Assembly: GCA_944322005.1 (NCBI GenBank)
Contig: CALUNL010000002.1
Span: forward strand, 303,503-367,502
Length of the DNA: 64,000 nt
DNA from: an uncultured Alistipes sp.
Lineage (GTDB): Bacteria > Bacteroidota > Bacteroidia > Bacteroidales > Rikenellaceae
Direction of reading: 5' to 3'
In this document: positions 36,894 through 45,564 of the stretch, piece after piece
Layout of the letters: each line of letters begins with the position of its first letter
Position numbering within the stretch: position 1 is the first letter of the stretch
Notes under the pieces: generated by a model
Told to the model about the DNA's origin: nothing
The model's database searches: none
What the model saw: only the letters and a program-made list of their open reading frames with translations
Translations under genes and position numbers: made by a program

Positions 36894-38813
36894 ATGGAAC
36901 AGTTCGTAGTATCGGCACGCAAATACCGTCCGACGACCTTCGCAAGCGTCGTGGGACAGAAGCACATAACCTCCACGCTCAAGAATGCCATCGAGCGCGG
37001 GCAGCTGGCCCATGCATATCTGTTCTGCGGTCCGCGCGGAGTGGGCAAGACCACCTGTGCCCGAATATTCGCCAAGGCGATAAACTGCCAGAATCCGCAC
37101 GGGGCGGAGGCCTGCAACGAGTGCGAGTCGTGCCGTTCGTTCAACGAGGGGCGCTCGCTCAACATCCACGAGCTCGACGCCGCCTCCAACAACTCGGTGG
37201 ACGACATCCGCAACCTCATCGAACAGGTGCGCGTGCTGCCGCAGACGGGTCGCTATTCGGTATTCATCATCGACGAGGTGCACATGCTCTCGCAGGCGGC
37301 GTTCAACGCCTTCCTCAAGACGCTCGAGGAGCCGCCGCAGCACGCCATATTCATCCTCGCCACCACCGAGAAACACAAGATAATCCCCACCATACTCTCC
37401 CGTTGCCAGATATACGACTTCAACCGCATCCGCGTGGAGGATGCCGTGGAGTATCTGCGGTACATCGCCTCCAACGAGGGGGTGACGTGCGACGAGGAGT
37501 CGCTGAACCTCATCGCCGGCAAGGCCGACGGCGGAATGCGCGATGCGCTGTCGATGTTCGACAAGGCGGTATCGTTCTGCGGGACGACGCTCGACTACCG
37601 CAGCGTGGCGCAGACGCTCAACGTGCTCGACTACGACACCTATTTCCGCTTCACGGAGATGCTGCTTACGGGGGATTACGTCAACGCCCTGCTCGAGTTC
37701 GATTCCGTGCTCTCGAAAGGCTTCTCCGGCCAGACCTTTATGTCGGGCCTGAACCAGCACATGCGCGACCTGCTCGTGGCCAAGGGCCCGGCCGTGTCGC
37801 TTCTCGAATATACGGGAGCGCTTGCGGAGCGTTACCGCTCGTGCGCGGAGCGCTGCGGCGTCGATTTCCTCTTCGGGGCCATTTCGCTCCTTTCGGATGC
37901 CGACGGACGCATACGCACATCTTCCAACCAGCGCTTGCTGGTGGAGCTTACGCTGATGAAGATAGCGGCTCTCGGTCAAAAAAAAAATAACGGGCTGACC
38001 GCCCCCGCCGCACCTGAATACGGATTGCCGGAGCTGTCTGCCGGGGTATCCGCACGCAGCGGTGCCGCGACGGGTGGCTCTTCCGCCGCACAGGCGGCAG
38101 CACCACGTCCGACGGTCACTTCGGCAGCATCAGCACCGGCGACGCCGGCAGCTGCAGCGCCGGTTGCCGCAGGCGCGGAGGTGCGGAAGGGCACGCCTCC
38201 GCAGCAAAGCCCGGCCGGGAATGGCGGCAGTGCGGAGAGTGGTGCCGCTGATGCCGTCAAGCCGGAGCAGCCTGTCACGACCGCATCCGCCGACAGACCT
38301 TTCGCAGCGGCATCCGTTGCCGGAAGCACCGCCGCCCAGCGTGCGGAGACACGCCTGTCGGGAGGTGCCGGACCGGTGCCTGGAGGCTCGCTTACGGAGC
38401 TTCTCGAGAAGCTGAACTGTTCGACGTCCGATTCCGCGGCCCCGGTACGCAGGGTCGATCCCCGGAGCGAGGCCAAGATGAAGGCTGCACGGGACGGGAT
38501 CGTTGAACGCATATGCCGCCAGCGGCCGCGTTTCGTGGTGGCTTTCGACAACGTCTCTTTCTCGGGCAACACGATGCATGTGGTCGTGCCGACGCAGGCA
38601 TTGAGGGACGACATGATGTCGGTGCGTTCGGAGATCGTCTCCGCCGTTGCCGAGACGGCGGGAGTGGATGGCGACGTGGAGCTGGAAATAGAGGTGCGCG
38701 AGCGCGAGGTGAAGCTGCGCCCGGTGCGCCTGGAGGACAGGCTCCGCCATATTGAGGAGCATACGCCCCTGTTCGGGGAACTGAAGAAGAGCCTCGACCT
38801 CGACGTCGAGTGA
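36894..38813 (+). CDS. dnaX: DNA polymerase III gamma/tau clamp-loader subunit
   Basis: A 639-residue clamp-loader ATPase. Walker A is GPRGVGKTT with K52. The zinc module is C65, C74, C77, C80. Walker B/DExH is FIIDEVHMLS, sensor 1 is ILATTEKHKIIPTILSRCQI with the SRC arginine, and sensor 2 lies in GGMRDALSMFD. Domain III ends near residue 360 (RLLVELTLMKIAAL). A low-complexity Ala/Pro/Gly/Ser linker runs to about residue 500, then the tau-specific domain (KMKAARDGIVERICRQRPRF...) that should bind polymerase alpha. At the domain III/linker junction there is an A10 run (37978-37987) within CAA AAA AAA AAT. A -1 shift there meets TAA at once (37988-37990) and would give a gamma protein of about 365 residues. 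Confidence 0.96.
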   Translation: MEQFVVSARKYRPTTFASVVGQKHITSTLKNAIERGQLAHAYLFCGPRGVGKTTCARIFAKAINCQNPHGAEACNECESCRSFNEGRSLNIHELDAASNNSVDDIRNLIEQVRVLPQTGRYSVFIIDEVHMLSQAAFNAFLKTLEEPPQHAIFILATTEKHKIIPTILSRCQIYDFNRIRVEDAVEYLRYIASNEGVTCDEESLNLIAGKADGGMRDALSMFDKAVSFCGTTLDYRSVAQTLNVLDYDTYFRFTEMLLTGDYVNALLEFDSVLSKGFSGQTFMSGLNQHMRDLLVAKGPAVSLLEYTGALAERYRSCAERCGVDFLFGAISLLSDADGRIRTSSNQRLLVELTLMKIAALGQKKNNGLTAPAAPEYGLPELSAGVSARSGAATGGSSAAQAAAPRPTVTSAASAPATPAAAAPVAAGAEVRKGTPPQQSPAGNGGSAESGAADAVKPEQPVTTASADRPFAAASVAGSTAAQRAETRLSGGAGPVPGGSLTELLEKLNCSTSDSAAPVRRVDPRSEAKMKAARDGIVERICRQRPRFVVAFDNVSFSGNTMHVVVPTQALRDDMMSVRSEIVSAVAETAGVDGDVELEIEVREREVKLRPVRLEDRLRHIEEHTPLFGELKKSLDLDVE

Positions 38814-38894
38814 TGCGGGGCGGCAGGCGCGAAAACTGGATTGGAACAACATGAATTTTGCATAAAACTTTGTGGAATTTGTAGAGACGAAACG

Positions 38895-40193
38895 ATGGGA
38901 AGAAAAAATTTCGTAGAGGAACTCAAATGGCGCGGCATGATACACACCATAATGCCGGGCGCCGAGGAACAACTGGAAAAGGAGATGACGACGGCCTATC
39001 TCGGGTTTGACCCGACGGCCGATTCGCTTCACATAGGGCACCTGGTGGGTGTGATGATACTCAAGCACCTGCAGATGTGCGGCCACAAGCCTATCGTGCT
39101 CGTAGGCGGTGCCACGGGAATGATCGGCGATCCGAGCGGCAAGTCGCAGGAGCGCAACCTGCTCGACGAGCAGGCCTTGCGCCACAACCAGGAGGCCATA
39201 AAGCGACAGCTCTCGAAACTCATAGATTTCGAGTCGGATGCGGAGAATGCCGCCGTGATGGTCAACAACTATGACTGGATGAAGGATTACCGTTTCCTCG
39301 ACTTTGCACGCGACATCGGCAAGCTCATCACCGTGAACTACATGATGGCCAAGGATTCGGTCAAGAAGCGCTTCAGCGGCGAGGGCGAGGGCATGTCCTT
39401 CACCGAGTTCACCTACCAGCTGCTGCAGGCATACGACTTCATGCACCTCTACCAGACCATGAACTGCAAGCTGCAGCTCGGCGGCGCCGACCAGTGGGGC
39501 AACATCACCACCGGAACGGAGCTTATCCGCCGCAAGCTGGGCCCGGAGGCCGAGGCGTTCGCCATAACCTGCCCGCTCATCACCAAGGCTGACGGCACGA
39601 AGTTCGGAAAGACCGAGAGCGGAAACGTATGGCTCGATGCGCGCTACACGTCGCCGTACAAGTTCTACCAGTTCTGGCTCAACGTGAGCGACGAGGATGC
39701 CAAGCGCTACATAAAGATATTCACCCTGCTGGACCGCGAGACCATTGAGGCTCTCACGGCGGAGCACGAGGCGGCGCCGCACCTGCGCGTACTGCAGAAG
39801 CGCCTGGCGAAGGAGCTTACCGTGATGATACACTCGGAGGAGGATTACGAGAAGGCGCTGGAGGCCTCCGAAATACTCTTCGGCCGCTCGACGTCGGAGG
39901 CTTTGCACCGCCTGGACGAGCAGACCCTCCTGCAGGTGTTCGAGGGTGTTCCGCAGTTCAGGATTCCGCAGTCGGACCTCGGCTGCTCCTTCATCGACCT
40001 GTGCGCCGAGAAGACGCAGATATTCCCGTCGAAGGGCGAGTGCCGCAAGATGGTCCAGGGCGGCGGCGTGTCGCTCAACAAAGAGCGCGTGGAGGATGCG
40101 CAGCGCACGGTGACGGCCGGCGACCTCATCGCGGGCAAGTACCTGCTGGTGCAGAAGGGCAAGAAGAACTACTATCTGGTTATCGTTGAGTAG
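38895..40193 (+). CDS. tyrS: Tyrosyl-tRNA synthetase
   Basis: A 432-residue class I aminoacyl-tRNA synthetase. ATG at 38895 ([16 protein letters not shown]) is chosen because alignment of the family begins there. The HIGH motif is HIGHL (H46-H49), tyrosine pocket [15 protein letters not shown] and [12 protein letters not shown], and [18 protein letters not shown]. The KMSKS loop is the KFGKT variant in [14 protein letters not shown]. The C-terminal S4 RNA-binding domain is [20 protein letters not shown], which reads the long variable arm of tRNA-Tyr. The folB gene follows seven bases after the stop, so they are co-transcribed. Confidence 0.97.
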   Translation: MGRKNFVEELKWRGMIHTIMPGAEEQLEKEMTTAYLGFDPTADSLHIGHLVGVMILKHLQMCGHKPIVLVGGATGMIGDPSGKSQERNLLDEQALRHNQEAIKRQLSKLIDFESDAENAAVMVNNYDWMKDYRFLDFARDIGKLITVNYMMAKDSVKKRFSGEGEGMSFTEFTYQLLQAYDFMHLYQTMNCKLQLGGADQWGNITTGTELIRRKLGPEAEAFAITCPLITKADGTKFGKTESGNVWLDARYTSPYKFYQFWLNVSDEDAKRYIKIFTLLDRETIEALTAEHEAAPHLRVLQKRLAKELTVMIHSEEDYEKALEASEILFGRSTSEALHRLDEQTLLQVFEGVPQFRIPQSDLGCSFIDLCAEKTQIFPSKGECRKMVQGGGVSLNKERVEDAQRTVTAGDLIAGKYLLVQKGKKNYYLVIVE

Positions 40194-40200
40194 GGTTGCG

Positions 40201-40566
40201 ATGAAAGGGCCGGAACTTTACACGATAGAGCTCGAGGGGATGGATTTCCACGCCTTTCACGGATGCTATCCGTTGGAGAGGCGTACGGGATGCCATTTCG
40301 AGGTGGGACTGCGCATAGGCGTGCCGCTCGGAGATGTGGCCGAGCGCGACGACGTCGGGGCGACGGTCAACTACCTCTCGGTCTATGAGACAGTCCGCGG
40401 GCAGATGAGTGTGCCGCGCCGTACGATAGAGTGTGTCGCCGGCAACATCATTGCCGCACTGAAGGAGCGCTTTCCGCAAATCGAGACGGTGGAGTGCCGC
40501 GTGACGAAGATCGCGCCGCCGCTCGGCGGAAAGGTCGCACGGGTGAGCGTTACGTTGCGCGGCTGA
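40201..40566 (+). CDS. folB: Dihydroneopterin aldolase
   Basis: A 121-residue tunnel-fold enzyme of folate synthesis that splits 7,8-dihydroneopterin to 6-hydroxymethyl-dihydropterin and glycolaldehyde. Blocks: LEGMDFHAFHGCYPLERRTG (with the usual FHAxHGxxxxE of the family, E being the substrate-anchoring Glu), FEVGLRIGVPL, DDVGATVNYLSVYETV, RTIECVAGNIIAAL and VECRVTKIAPPLGG with the catalytic Lys. ATG at 40201; a TTG five codons upstream overlaps the tyrS end and is unlikely. Length is typical (about 120). Coupled to tyrS. Confidence 0.94.
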   Translation: MKGPELYTIELEGMDFHAFHGCYPLERRTGCHFEVGLRIGVPLGDVAERDDVGATVNYLSVYETVRGQMSVPRRTIECVAGNIIAALKERFPQIETVECRVTKIAPPLGGKVARVSVTLRG

Positions 40567-40593
40567 TTCAGGCATGTTCTTCCTCATTAGGAT

Positions 40594-40633
40594 AAACGGG
40601 AGTCCCGTCGTCGACGGGACTCCCGTTTGTTTT
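40594..40633 (+). terminator. Terminator of tyrS-folB
   Basis: A 16-bp perfect stem AAACGGGAGTCCCGTC / GACGGGACTCCCGTTT with loop GTC, then GTTTTG. Confidence 0.9.
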
Positions 40634-40861
40634 GCCTGTCCGTGCCGGTTCCGGCGGCGCGGCCCGTACCGATGACGCGGACGGTTTCCCGGTACATGTG
40701 TCGCATACGGCGCACTGTGTGTGCAATATCGCTTTTATCCGTATTTGCATACAATATCACTTTTTGAAGACCGTTTTTTTTACGAATATTAAAAATTTTC
40801 ACTAATTTTACGACGCGAAAAGAGGTATTTGAGTTTTCAACTATATAAAAATCAAACAATT

Positions 40862-41863
40862 ATGGTATCTTATAAGGATTTGGGACTTGTAAACACCCGT
40901 GAGATGTTTGCAAAGGCGATTAAGGGCGGATACGCCATCCCTGCATTCAACTTCAACAACATGGAGCAGTTGCAGGCAATCATCATGGCGGCAGCCGAGA
41001 CCAAGTCGCCGGTAATTCTTCAAGTATCGAAGGGCGCGCGCAACTACGCCAACCAGACCCTTCTCCGCTACATGGCCGAGGGTGCCGTTGAGTATGCGAA
41101 GGAGCTCGGATGGGCAAAGCCGGAGATTGTGCTTCACCTCGACCACGGAGACAGCTTCGAGACCTGCAAGAGCTGCATCGACATGGGCTTCTCGTCGGTT
41201 ATGATCGACGGTTCGAGCCTCCCTTACGATGAGAACGTTGCTCTCACCAGGAAGGTTGTCGAGTATGCACACCAGTTCGATGTTACCGTAGAGGGCGAGC
41301 TCGGCGTTCTGGCCGGCGTTGAGGACGAGGTTTCGGCCGCAGAGAGCCACTACACCAAGCCGGAGGAGGTCGTGGATTTCGTAACCAAGACCGGTGTTGA
41401 CTCGCTTGCCATCTCGATCGGTACTTCGCACGGAGCCTACAAGTTCACTCCGGAGCAGTGCACCGTAGACCCGAAGACGGGCCGTCTGGTTCCGCCGCCA
41501 TTGGCATTCGACGTTCTGGCAGCCATCGAGAAGGAGCTTCCGGGCTTCCCTATCGTGCTCCACGGTTCGTCGTCGGTTCCGCAGGACGAGGTCGATACCA
41601 TCAACAAGTACGGCGGTGCGCTGAAGGCAGCCGTAGGTATTCCGGAGGAGCAGCTCCGCAAGGCAGCCAAGAGTGCCGTATGTAAGATCAACATCGACTC
41701 CGACTCGCGTCTGGCCATGACCGCCGCAATCCGCGAGGTGTTCGCCACCAAGCCTGCCGAGTTCGACCCGCGCAAGTACCTTGGTCCGGCCCGCGAGAAC
41801 ATGAAGAAGCTCTACATCCACAAGATCAAGGAGGTTCTCGGTTCGGACGGCAAGGCCGAGTAA
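40862..41863 (+). CDS. fbaA: Fructose-bisphosphate aldolase, class II
   Basis: A 333-residue zinc-dependent aldolase of glycolysis and gluconeogenesis. ATG at 40862 gives MVSYKDLGLVNTREMFAKAI; eleven more codons upstream are AT-rich leader. Catalytic Asp and first zinc His are D94 and H95 in VLHLDHGDSFE. VMIDGSSLPYDENV, VEGELGVLAGVEDEV, the second metal site in SIGTSHGAYKF, and VLHGSSSVPQDEV with a third His follow; KINIDSDSRLAMTAAIREVF completes the set. Length fits the class IIA/IIB group seen in Bacteroidales. A -7-like TAATTTTA lies at 40803-40810. Codon use is highly biased, as expected for an abundant enzyme. Confidence 0.96.
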   Translation: MVSYKDLGLVNTREMFAKAIKGGYAIPAFNFNNMEQLQAIIMAAAETKSPVILQVSKGARNYANQTLLRYMAEGAVEYAKELGWAKPEIVLHLDHGDSFETCKSCIDMGFSSVMIDGSSLPYDENVALTRKVVEYAHQFDVTVEGELGVLAGVEDEVSAAESHYTKPEEVVDFVTKTGVDSLAISIGTSHGAYKFTPEQCTVDPKTGRLVPPPLAFDVLAAIEKELPGFPIVLHGSSSVPQDEVDTINKYGGALKAAVGIPEEQLRKAAKSAVCKINIDSDSRLAMTAAIREVFATKPAEFDPRKYLGPARENMKKLYIHKIKEVLGSDGKAE

Positions 41864-41881
41864 TCGGAACGCCGATAAACG

Positions 41882-41918
41882 AAAAGAGGGGACGGATGAA
41901 TCCGATCCCCTCTTTTTT
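41882..41918. terminator. Bidirectional terminator between fbaA and the SpoU methyltransferase gene
   Basis: Stem AAAAGAGGGGA-CGGA / TCCG-A-TCCCCTCTTTTT with loop TGAA. A run on the left and T run on the right serve both convergent transcripts. Confidence 0.88.
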
Positions 41919-41957
41919 TGCTGCATTCTTTTGTCGCCTTTCCGGTTTGGATGTCGT

Positions 41958-42704
41958 TTACCTGCGGCGGAACTCCGAGCAGATTACGGCCGTGGCGATG
42001 GCCACGTTGAGCGACTCCGACCCGTGCCTCGACGGAGGGTAGGGCGGTATGAAAAGCCTGCGAGTGACGCTTGAGGCGCACTCTGCGCCGATGCCGCGTC
42101 CCTCGTTGCCCATAAGGACGATGCCGTTGTGCGAGAGTTCGGCCGAATAGATGTTCTCACCGTCGAGGAACGTGCCGTAGACGGGCATCCCGCGCCGGCG
42201 CTGGCCGTCGAGCCACGGCGCGAGAGCCGTATAGTGTACCCTGACGCGGATTATCGCCCCCATCGTCGCCTGCACCACCTTCGGGTTGAAGCAGTCGGCG
42301 CAATCCTCCGAACAGACTATGTCCGTGATGCCGAACCAGTCGGCAAGGCGCATTATGGTGCCGAGGTTGCCCGGGTTCTGCACGCGGTCGAGCGCAAGCA
42401 CGAGCGAGTGCTCCGCGTCGGCATCGTGAAGGCGGCGTTCGGGTATCTCCACCACGGCTATCGAGTCGTTCGGGGTCTTGAGCTGCGACATGCGCTCCAT
42501 CTCCTGCCCCGTGACCCTCTCGATGTCGGCCCGGAGCCCTCCTTCGGAAAATGCCCCCTCGAGCGCATATACCTTCCTTACGCGCATGTGCGATGCAATG
42601 AGTTCGCCGATGAGCTTTTCTCCCTCGGCGATGAACGCACCGTGCTCCAGCCTGCCCGATTTGTCGGCAAGCGAGCGTACCATCCGTATTTCGGCCTTTG
42701 TCAT
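41958..42704 (-). CDS. TrmH/SpoU-family RNA methyltransferase
   Basis: A 248-residue SPOUT methyltransferase. The N-terminal substrate-binding part has ADKSGRLEHGAFIAEGEKLIGE, typical of 23S rRNA 2'-O-methylguanosine enzymes (RlmB/TsnR-like). The knot domain has motif 1 DRVQNPGNLGTIMRLADWFG, motif 2 GIVLMGNEGRGIGAE and motif 3 IPPYPPSRHGSESLNVAIAT with the conserved Ser-Asn. It methylates a 2'-hydroxyl in rRNA or tRNA; the exact nucleotide cannot be read from sequence. The ATG overlaps the rnz stop in ATGA (42701-42704), so it is translationally coupled. Last gene of the minus-strand run that ends at the fbaA terminator. Confidence 0.92.
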   Translation of the reverse strand: MTKAEIRMVRSLADKSGRLEHGAFIAEGEKLIGELIASHMRVRKVYALEGAFSEGGLRADIERVTGQEMERMSQLKTPNDSIAVVEIPERRLHDADAEHSLVLALDRVQNPGNLGTIMRLADWFGITDIVCSEDCADCFNPKVVQATMGAIIRVRVHYTALAPWLDGQRRRGMPVYGTFLDGENIYSAELSHNGIVLMGNEGRGIGAECASSVTRRLFIPPYPPSRHGSESLNVAIATAVICSEFRRR

Positions 42705-43609
42705 ATTTCGTAAGTCTCTCCTTCGACGGCAATGTCGGTGTTCGGGAATATTGCGCGCGCCTCGTCGAGCAGCGGCGTGAGATCCCTGTAGCGTGACGAG
42801 AAGTGCCCTATGAGCAGCCTCCCGGCACCTGCCGCAAGCGCCGTCCTGGCGGCATCGGCGGCCGTCGCGTGGCCGCGCTCCTTCGCCTGCTTGCGCTCGC
42901 TGTCGGCGTATGTCGCCTCGTGGTAGAGCAGATCGACCCCGGCCACGCGCCGCGCGACCATCGCCGAGCGGTTGGTGTCGGAACAGTATGCGTATGCACG
43001 CGGACCGTGGGGCAGGTATGTCAGCTCCCCGTTGGGTATCGTCCGGCCGTCGTCGAGCGTGATGTCCTCTCCGCGTTTGGCGGCAACTATCTGCGCCACC
43101 GACAGCCCGTAGCGGTCGATTACCCCCTTGTCGACATTCAGCGGCGGCTCCTTCTCGCGGAAGAGGTAGCCGGATGCCGGCACGCGGTGGCGTAGCGGGA
43201 TGCTCCACACCTCCGTTGTGCGGTTCTCGAAGATTATTCGGTGCTTGGTGGTGTCGACCGGCACCCACTGCACCTCATACGGCAGGTTCTGGTCGAAATA
43301 GCGCAGGTGGTACTCCAGAATCTCCCCGAACGGGTGCGGTGCGAATACCTGCAGCGGCGTCCGGCGCCCGTAGAGCCCGAGCGTGGAGATGAGCGGGAAG
43401 AGCCCGAAGAGGTGGTCGCCGTGCAGATGCGATATGAAGACGGCACGCAGCTTGAGCGCGTTTATGCCGCAGCGCAGCATCTGCTGCTGCACACCCTCCC
43501 CGGCATCGACCAGAAAATACTGCTCGTTGACATTCACCGCCTGTGCCGACGGGTGGCTTCCGGCGGTGGGTTTGGCCGATGCGCGGCCGAGTATGGTGAC
43601 CCTTATCAC
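42701..43609 (-). CDS. rnz: Ribonuclease Z
   Basis: A 302-residue metallo-beta-lactamase-fold endonuclease that trims tRNA 3' ends. The zinc motif is HLHGDH (H61, H63, D65, H66). The sequence begins TILGRASAKPTAGSHPSAQ with the family N-terminal loop. FLVDAGEGVQQQMLR, a flexible-arm region (residues about 150-185), YCSDTN, LLYHEATYADS, AKERGHATAADAA and IGHFSSRY complete the set of zinc ligands. Length is that of the short RNase Z form. It lies 20 bases after trxB and overlaps the methyltransferase gene by four bases, a small RNA-processing pair. Confidence 0.96.
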   Translation of the reverse strand: MIRVTILGRASAKPTAGSHPSAQAVNVNEQYFLVDAGEGVQQQMLRCGINALKLRAVFISHLHGDHLFGLFPLISTLGLYGRRTPLQVFAPHPFGEILEYHLRYFDQNLPYEVQWVPVDTTKHRIIFENRTTEVWSIPLRHRVPASGYLFREKEPPLNVDKGVIDRYGLSVAQIVAAKRGEDITLDDGRTIPNGELTYLPHGPRAYAYCSDTNRSAMVARRVAGVDLLYHEATYADSERKQAKERGHATAADAARTALAAGAGRLLIGHFSSRYRDLTPLLDEARAIFPNTDIAVEGETYEI

Positions 43610-43629
43610 TCCGTTGTCCCGTTTTAGTC

Positions 43630-44559
43630 TTATTTCTTGCGCGATGAGAGGAACCTCTCGCAGTCGAGAGCCGCTATGCAGCCCGAGCCGGCCGCCACGA
43701 TTGCCTGGCGGTAGTGCGGGTCGCGGACGTCGCCTGCGGCGAAGATGCCCTCGACGGAGGTCTTCGACGTGTCAGGCTGCGTGCGGATGTATCCGTTCTC
43801 GTCCATGTCGAGTTTCCCGGCGAAGAGCTCGGTGTTCGGGTGGTGGCCGATGGCGAGGAAGAATCCCGATACCGGGATGTCGTAGACCTCGCCGGCGCCG
43901 TTGCGCACCTTTACGCCCGTCACGCCGTCATCGTCGCCGAGCACCTCGACCGTATTGTGCTCGAAAAGCACCTTGATGTTCGGCGTCGAGGCCACGCGCT
44001 CCTGCATCGCCTTCGATGCGCGCAGGAACGGCTTGCGGACTATCAGGTAGACCTGGCGGCATATCGATGCGAGGTACGTCGCCTCCTCGCATGCCGTGTC
44101 GCCTCCGCCGACGACGGCCACGTCCTGCTTGCGGTAGAAGAATCCGTCGCAGGTGGCGCAGGCGCTCACTCCCATGCCGCGGAAACGCTGCTCCGACTCG
44201 AGACCGAGGTATTTGGCCGATGCGCCCGTGGCTATGATTATGGACTCGGCCTCCAGGGCTCCGTCATCGGCCGTTACGGCAAACGGGTATTTCGCCGTGT
44301 CGACATCGGTGACCATGCCCGTGCGGACATCCGTGCCGAAACGCTCCGCCTGGCGGCGCAGGTCGGCCATCATGGCCGTACCCGAGATGCCCTCGGGATA
44401 GCCCGGGAAGTTCTCGATCTCGGTGGTTGTGGTGAGCTGGCCTCCTGGCTCGATACCCTCGTAGAGCACCGGCTCGAGACCGGCCCTTGCGGCATATATG
44501 GCGGCCGTGTATCCTGCAGGGCCGCTGCCGATTATGAGACATTTTACGTGTCGTTCCAT
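43630..44559 (-). CDS. trxB: Thioredoxin reductase
   Basis: A 309-residue NADPH-flavoprotein that keeps thioredoxin reduced. The FAD motif is IIGSGPAGYTAAIYAARAG; the redox pair is C134 and C137 in SACATCDG; the NADPH motif is VAVVGGGDTACEEATYL; the C-terminal FAD contact is GIFAAGDVRDPHYRQAIVAAGSG. GGQLTTTTEIENFPGYP is also typical. Length close to E. coli TrxB (321). It begins 12 bases after the WG-repeat pseudokinase gene, so it is probably read from the same transcript as the kinase/vWA group, which may tie that group to redox stress (inference). Confidence 0.97.
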   Translation of the reverse strand: MERHVKCLIIGSGPAGYTAAIYAARAGLEPVLYEGIEPGGQLTTTTEIENFPGYPEGISGTAMMADLRRQAERFGTDVRTGMVTDVDTAKYPFAVTADDGALEAESIIIATGASAKYLGLESEQRFRGMGVSACATCDGFFYRKQDVAVVGGGDTACEEATYLASICRQVYLIVRKPFLRASKAMQERVASTPNIKVLFEHNTVEVLGDDDGVTGVKVRNGAGEVYDIPVSGFFLAIGHHPNTELFAGKLDMDENGYIRTQPDTSKTSVEGIFAAGDVRDPHYRQAIVAAGSGCIAALDCERFLSSRKK

Positions 44560-44571
44560 TTTCAGTCTGTT

Positions 44572-45558
44572 TTATTGATGTTTGATTTGCAAAAACTCTT
44601 CCGTTCGGCGGCCGTCGTAGTCGAATACCGCCTGCATGCCCGCCCTGCGCACGAGCGATGTCCCGTCGTGGACGTCATAGCATACATCGTCGTATACGGC
44701 CGGAATCACCTCGCGCCCGCACTTGTCGATAAGCCCGAGACCGTCCGCCGTCTCCACCACGGCCCGCCCTTCGCGGAAGTCGTCGGCCCAGAGGTATTGC
44801 GGCGCTATGACCGTCTCCATATCTTCATCGGCGAATCCGTAAAGGCCGTTGCGGATGATGCGTATTAGGCCTTCGTGCGGCGTGAAGGGCGTATCTCCGG
44901 CGCCCTCCGTCGAGTATGGGGCGCGGATGTCGCTCAGGAGTCCGTATTGCGGCGTGCCGCAGCCGTCCTCGTCTGGATTCAGCCCCGCAGCCGCATAGAG
45001 CGCACGGAAATCGTCGCGGCAACCCTCGCCGATGGTGGCGTAGTGGTACCTTATCGGATGCAGTATCCCATCATCGCCGACAATGAGGTTTGACGGCTTG
45101 AGGTTGTTGTGCGAGAATCCCAGCCGGATGAACTCTTCGCGCAGCTCCCCGATCATGCGGCGCAGGCGCGCCGGCTCCATCCATGCCGCGGCCGAGGGGA
45201 ACGGCTCCCCGTCGGGCAGGCTCTGCCGTATCACGTCGCAGCTGTTCGTGCGGCCGAGCTCGTCCGAAAACGACATCTCGGAGTAGAGTATCCTGTATTC
45301 GCAAAGGTGGCTGCTCCGGATGAAACGCAACTGGGCGGCCGTACGTTCGACGGCCTCGACGGCCCCTTCGGCGATAGGCACGCACAGCAGATGCCATTTG
45401 CCCTCCAGCCGCACTCTCGCCTCGGCAAAGCGCGAGGTGCGGAACACGGCCGCCCCATCACCTCCGGTCTCGGGAATCATGCCGCCGAGGGTGCGGAAAC
45501 TCTCCGACGGTCTCTTCAGACTGTTGCGGAATGCGACTATGGTGGGAATGGCTGCCAT
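44572..45558 (-). CDS. Pseudokinase with C-terminal WG repeats
   Basis: A 328-residue cytoplasmic protein. Residues about 40-180 align with the kinase fold of the 48290-49423 gene: LGFSHNNLKPSNLIVGDDG corresponds to the catalytic loop HxDLKPxN, but the catalytic Asp is Asn (N152). The DFG Asp is replaced by Arg (about R170, in HPIRYHYA). It should therefore lack phosphotransfer and is best called a pseudokinase. The C-terminal part holds WG-type repeats: GLYGFADEDMETVIAPQYLW with DDFREGRAVV, and GLIDKCGREVIPAVYDDV. WG repeats usually mediate protein contact. Six bases after the vWA gene and 12 before trxB. Function unknown. Confidence 0.75.
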   Translation of the reverse strand: MAAIPTIVAFRNSLKRPSESFRTLGGMIPETGGDGAAVFRTSRFAEARVRLEGKWHLLCVPIAEGAVEAVERTAAQLRFIRSSHLCEYRILYSEMSFSDELGRTNSCDVIRQSLPDGEPFPSAAAWMEPARLRRMIGELREEFIRLGFSHNNLKPSNLIVGDDGILHPIRYHYATIGEGCRDDFRALYAAAGLNPDEDGCGTPQYGLLSDIRAPYSTEGAGDTPFTPHEGLIRIIRNGLYGFADEDMETVIAPQYLWADDFREGRAVVETADGLGLIDKCGREVIPAVYDDVCYDVHDGTSLVRRAGMQAVFDYDGRRTEEFLQIKHQ

Positions 45559-45564
45559 GCTGAC

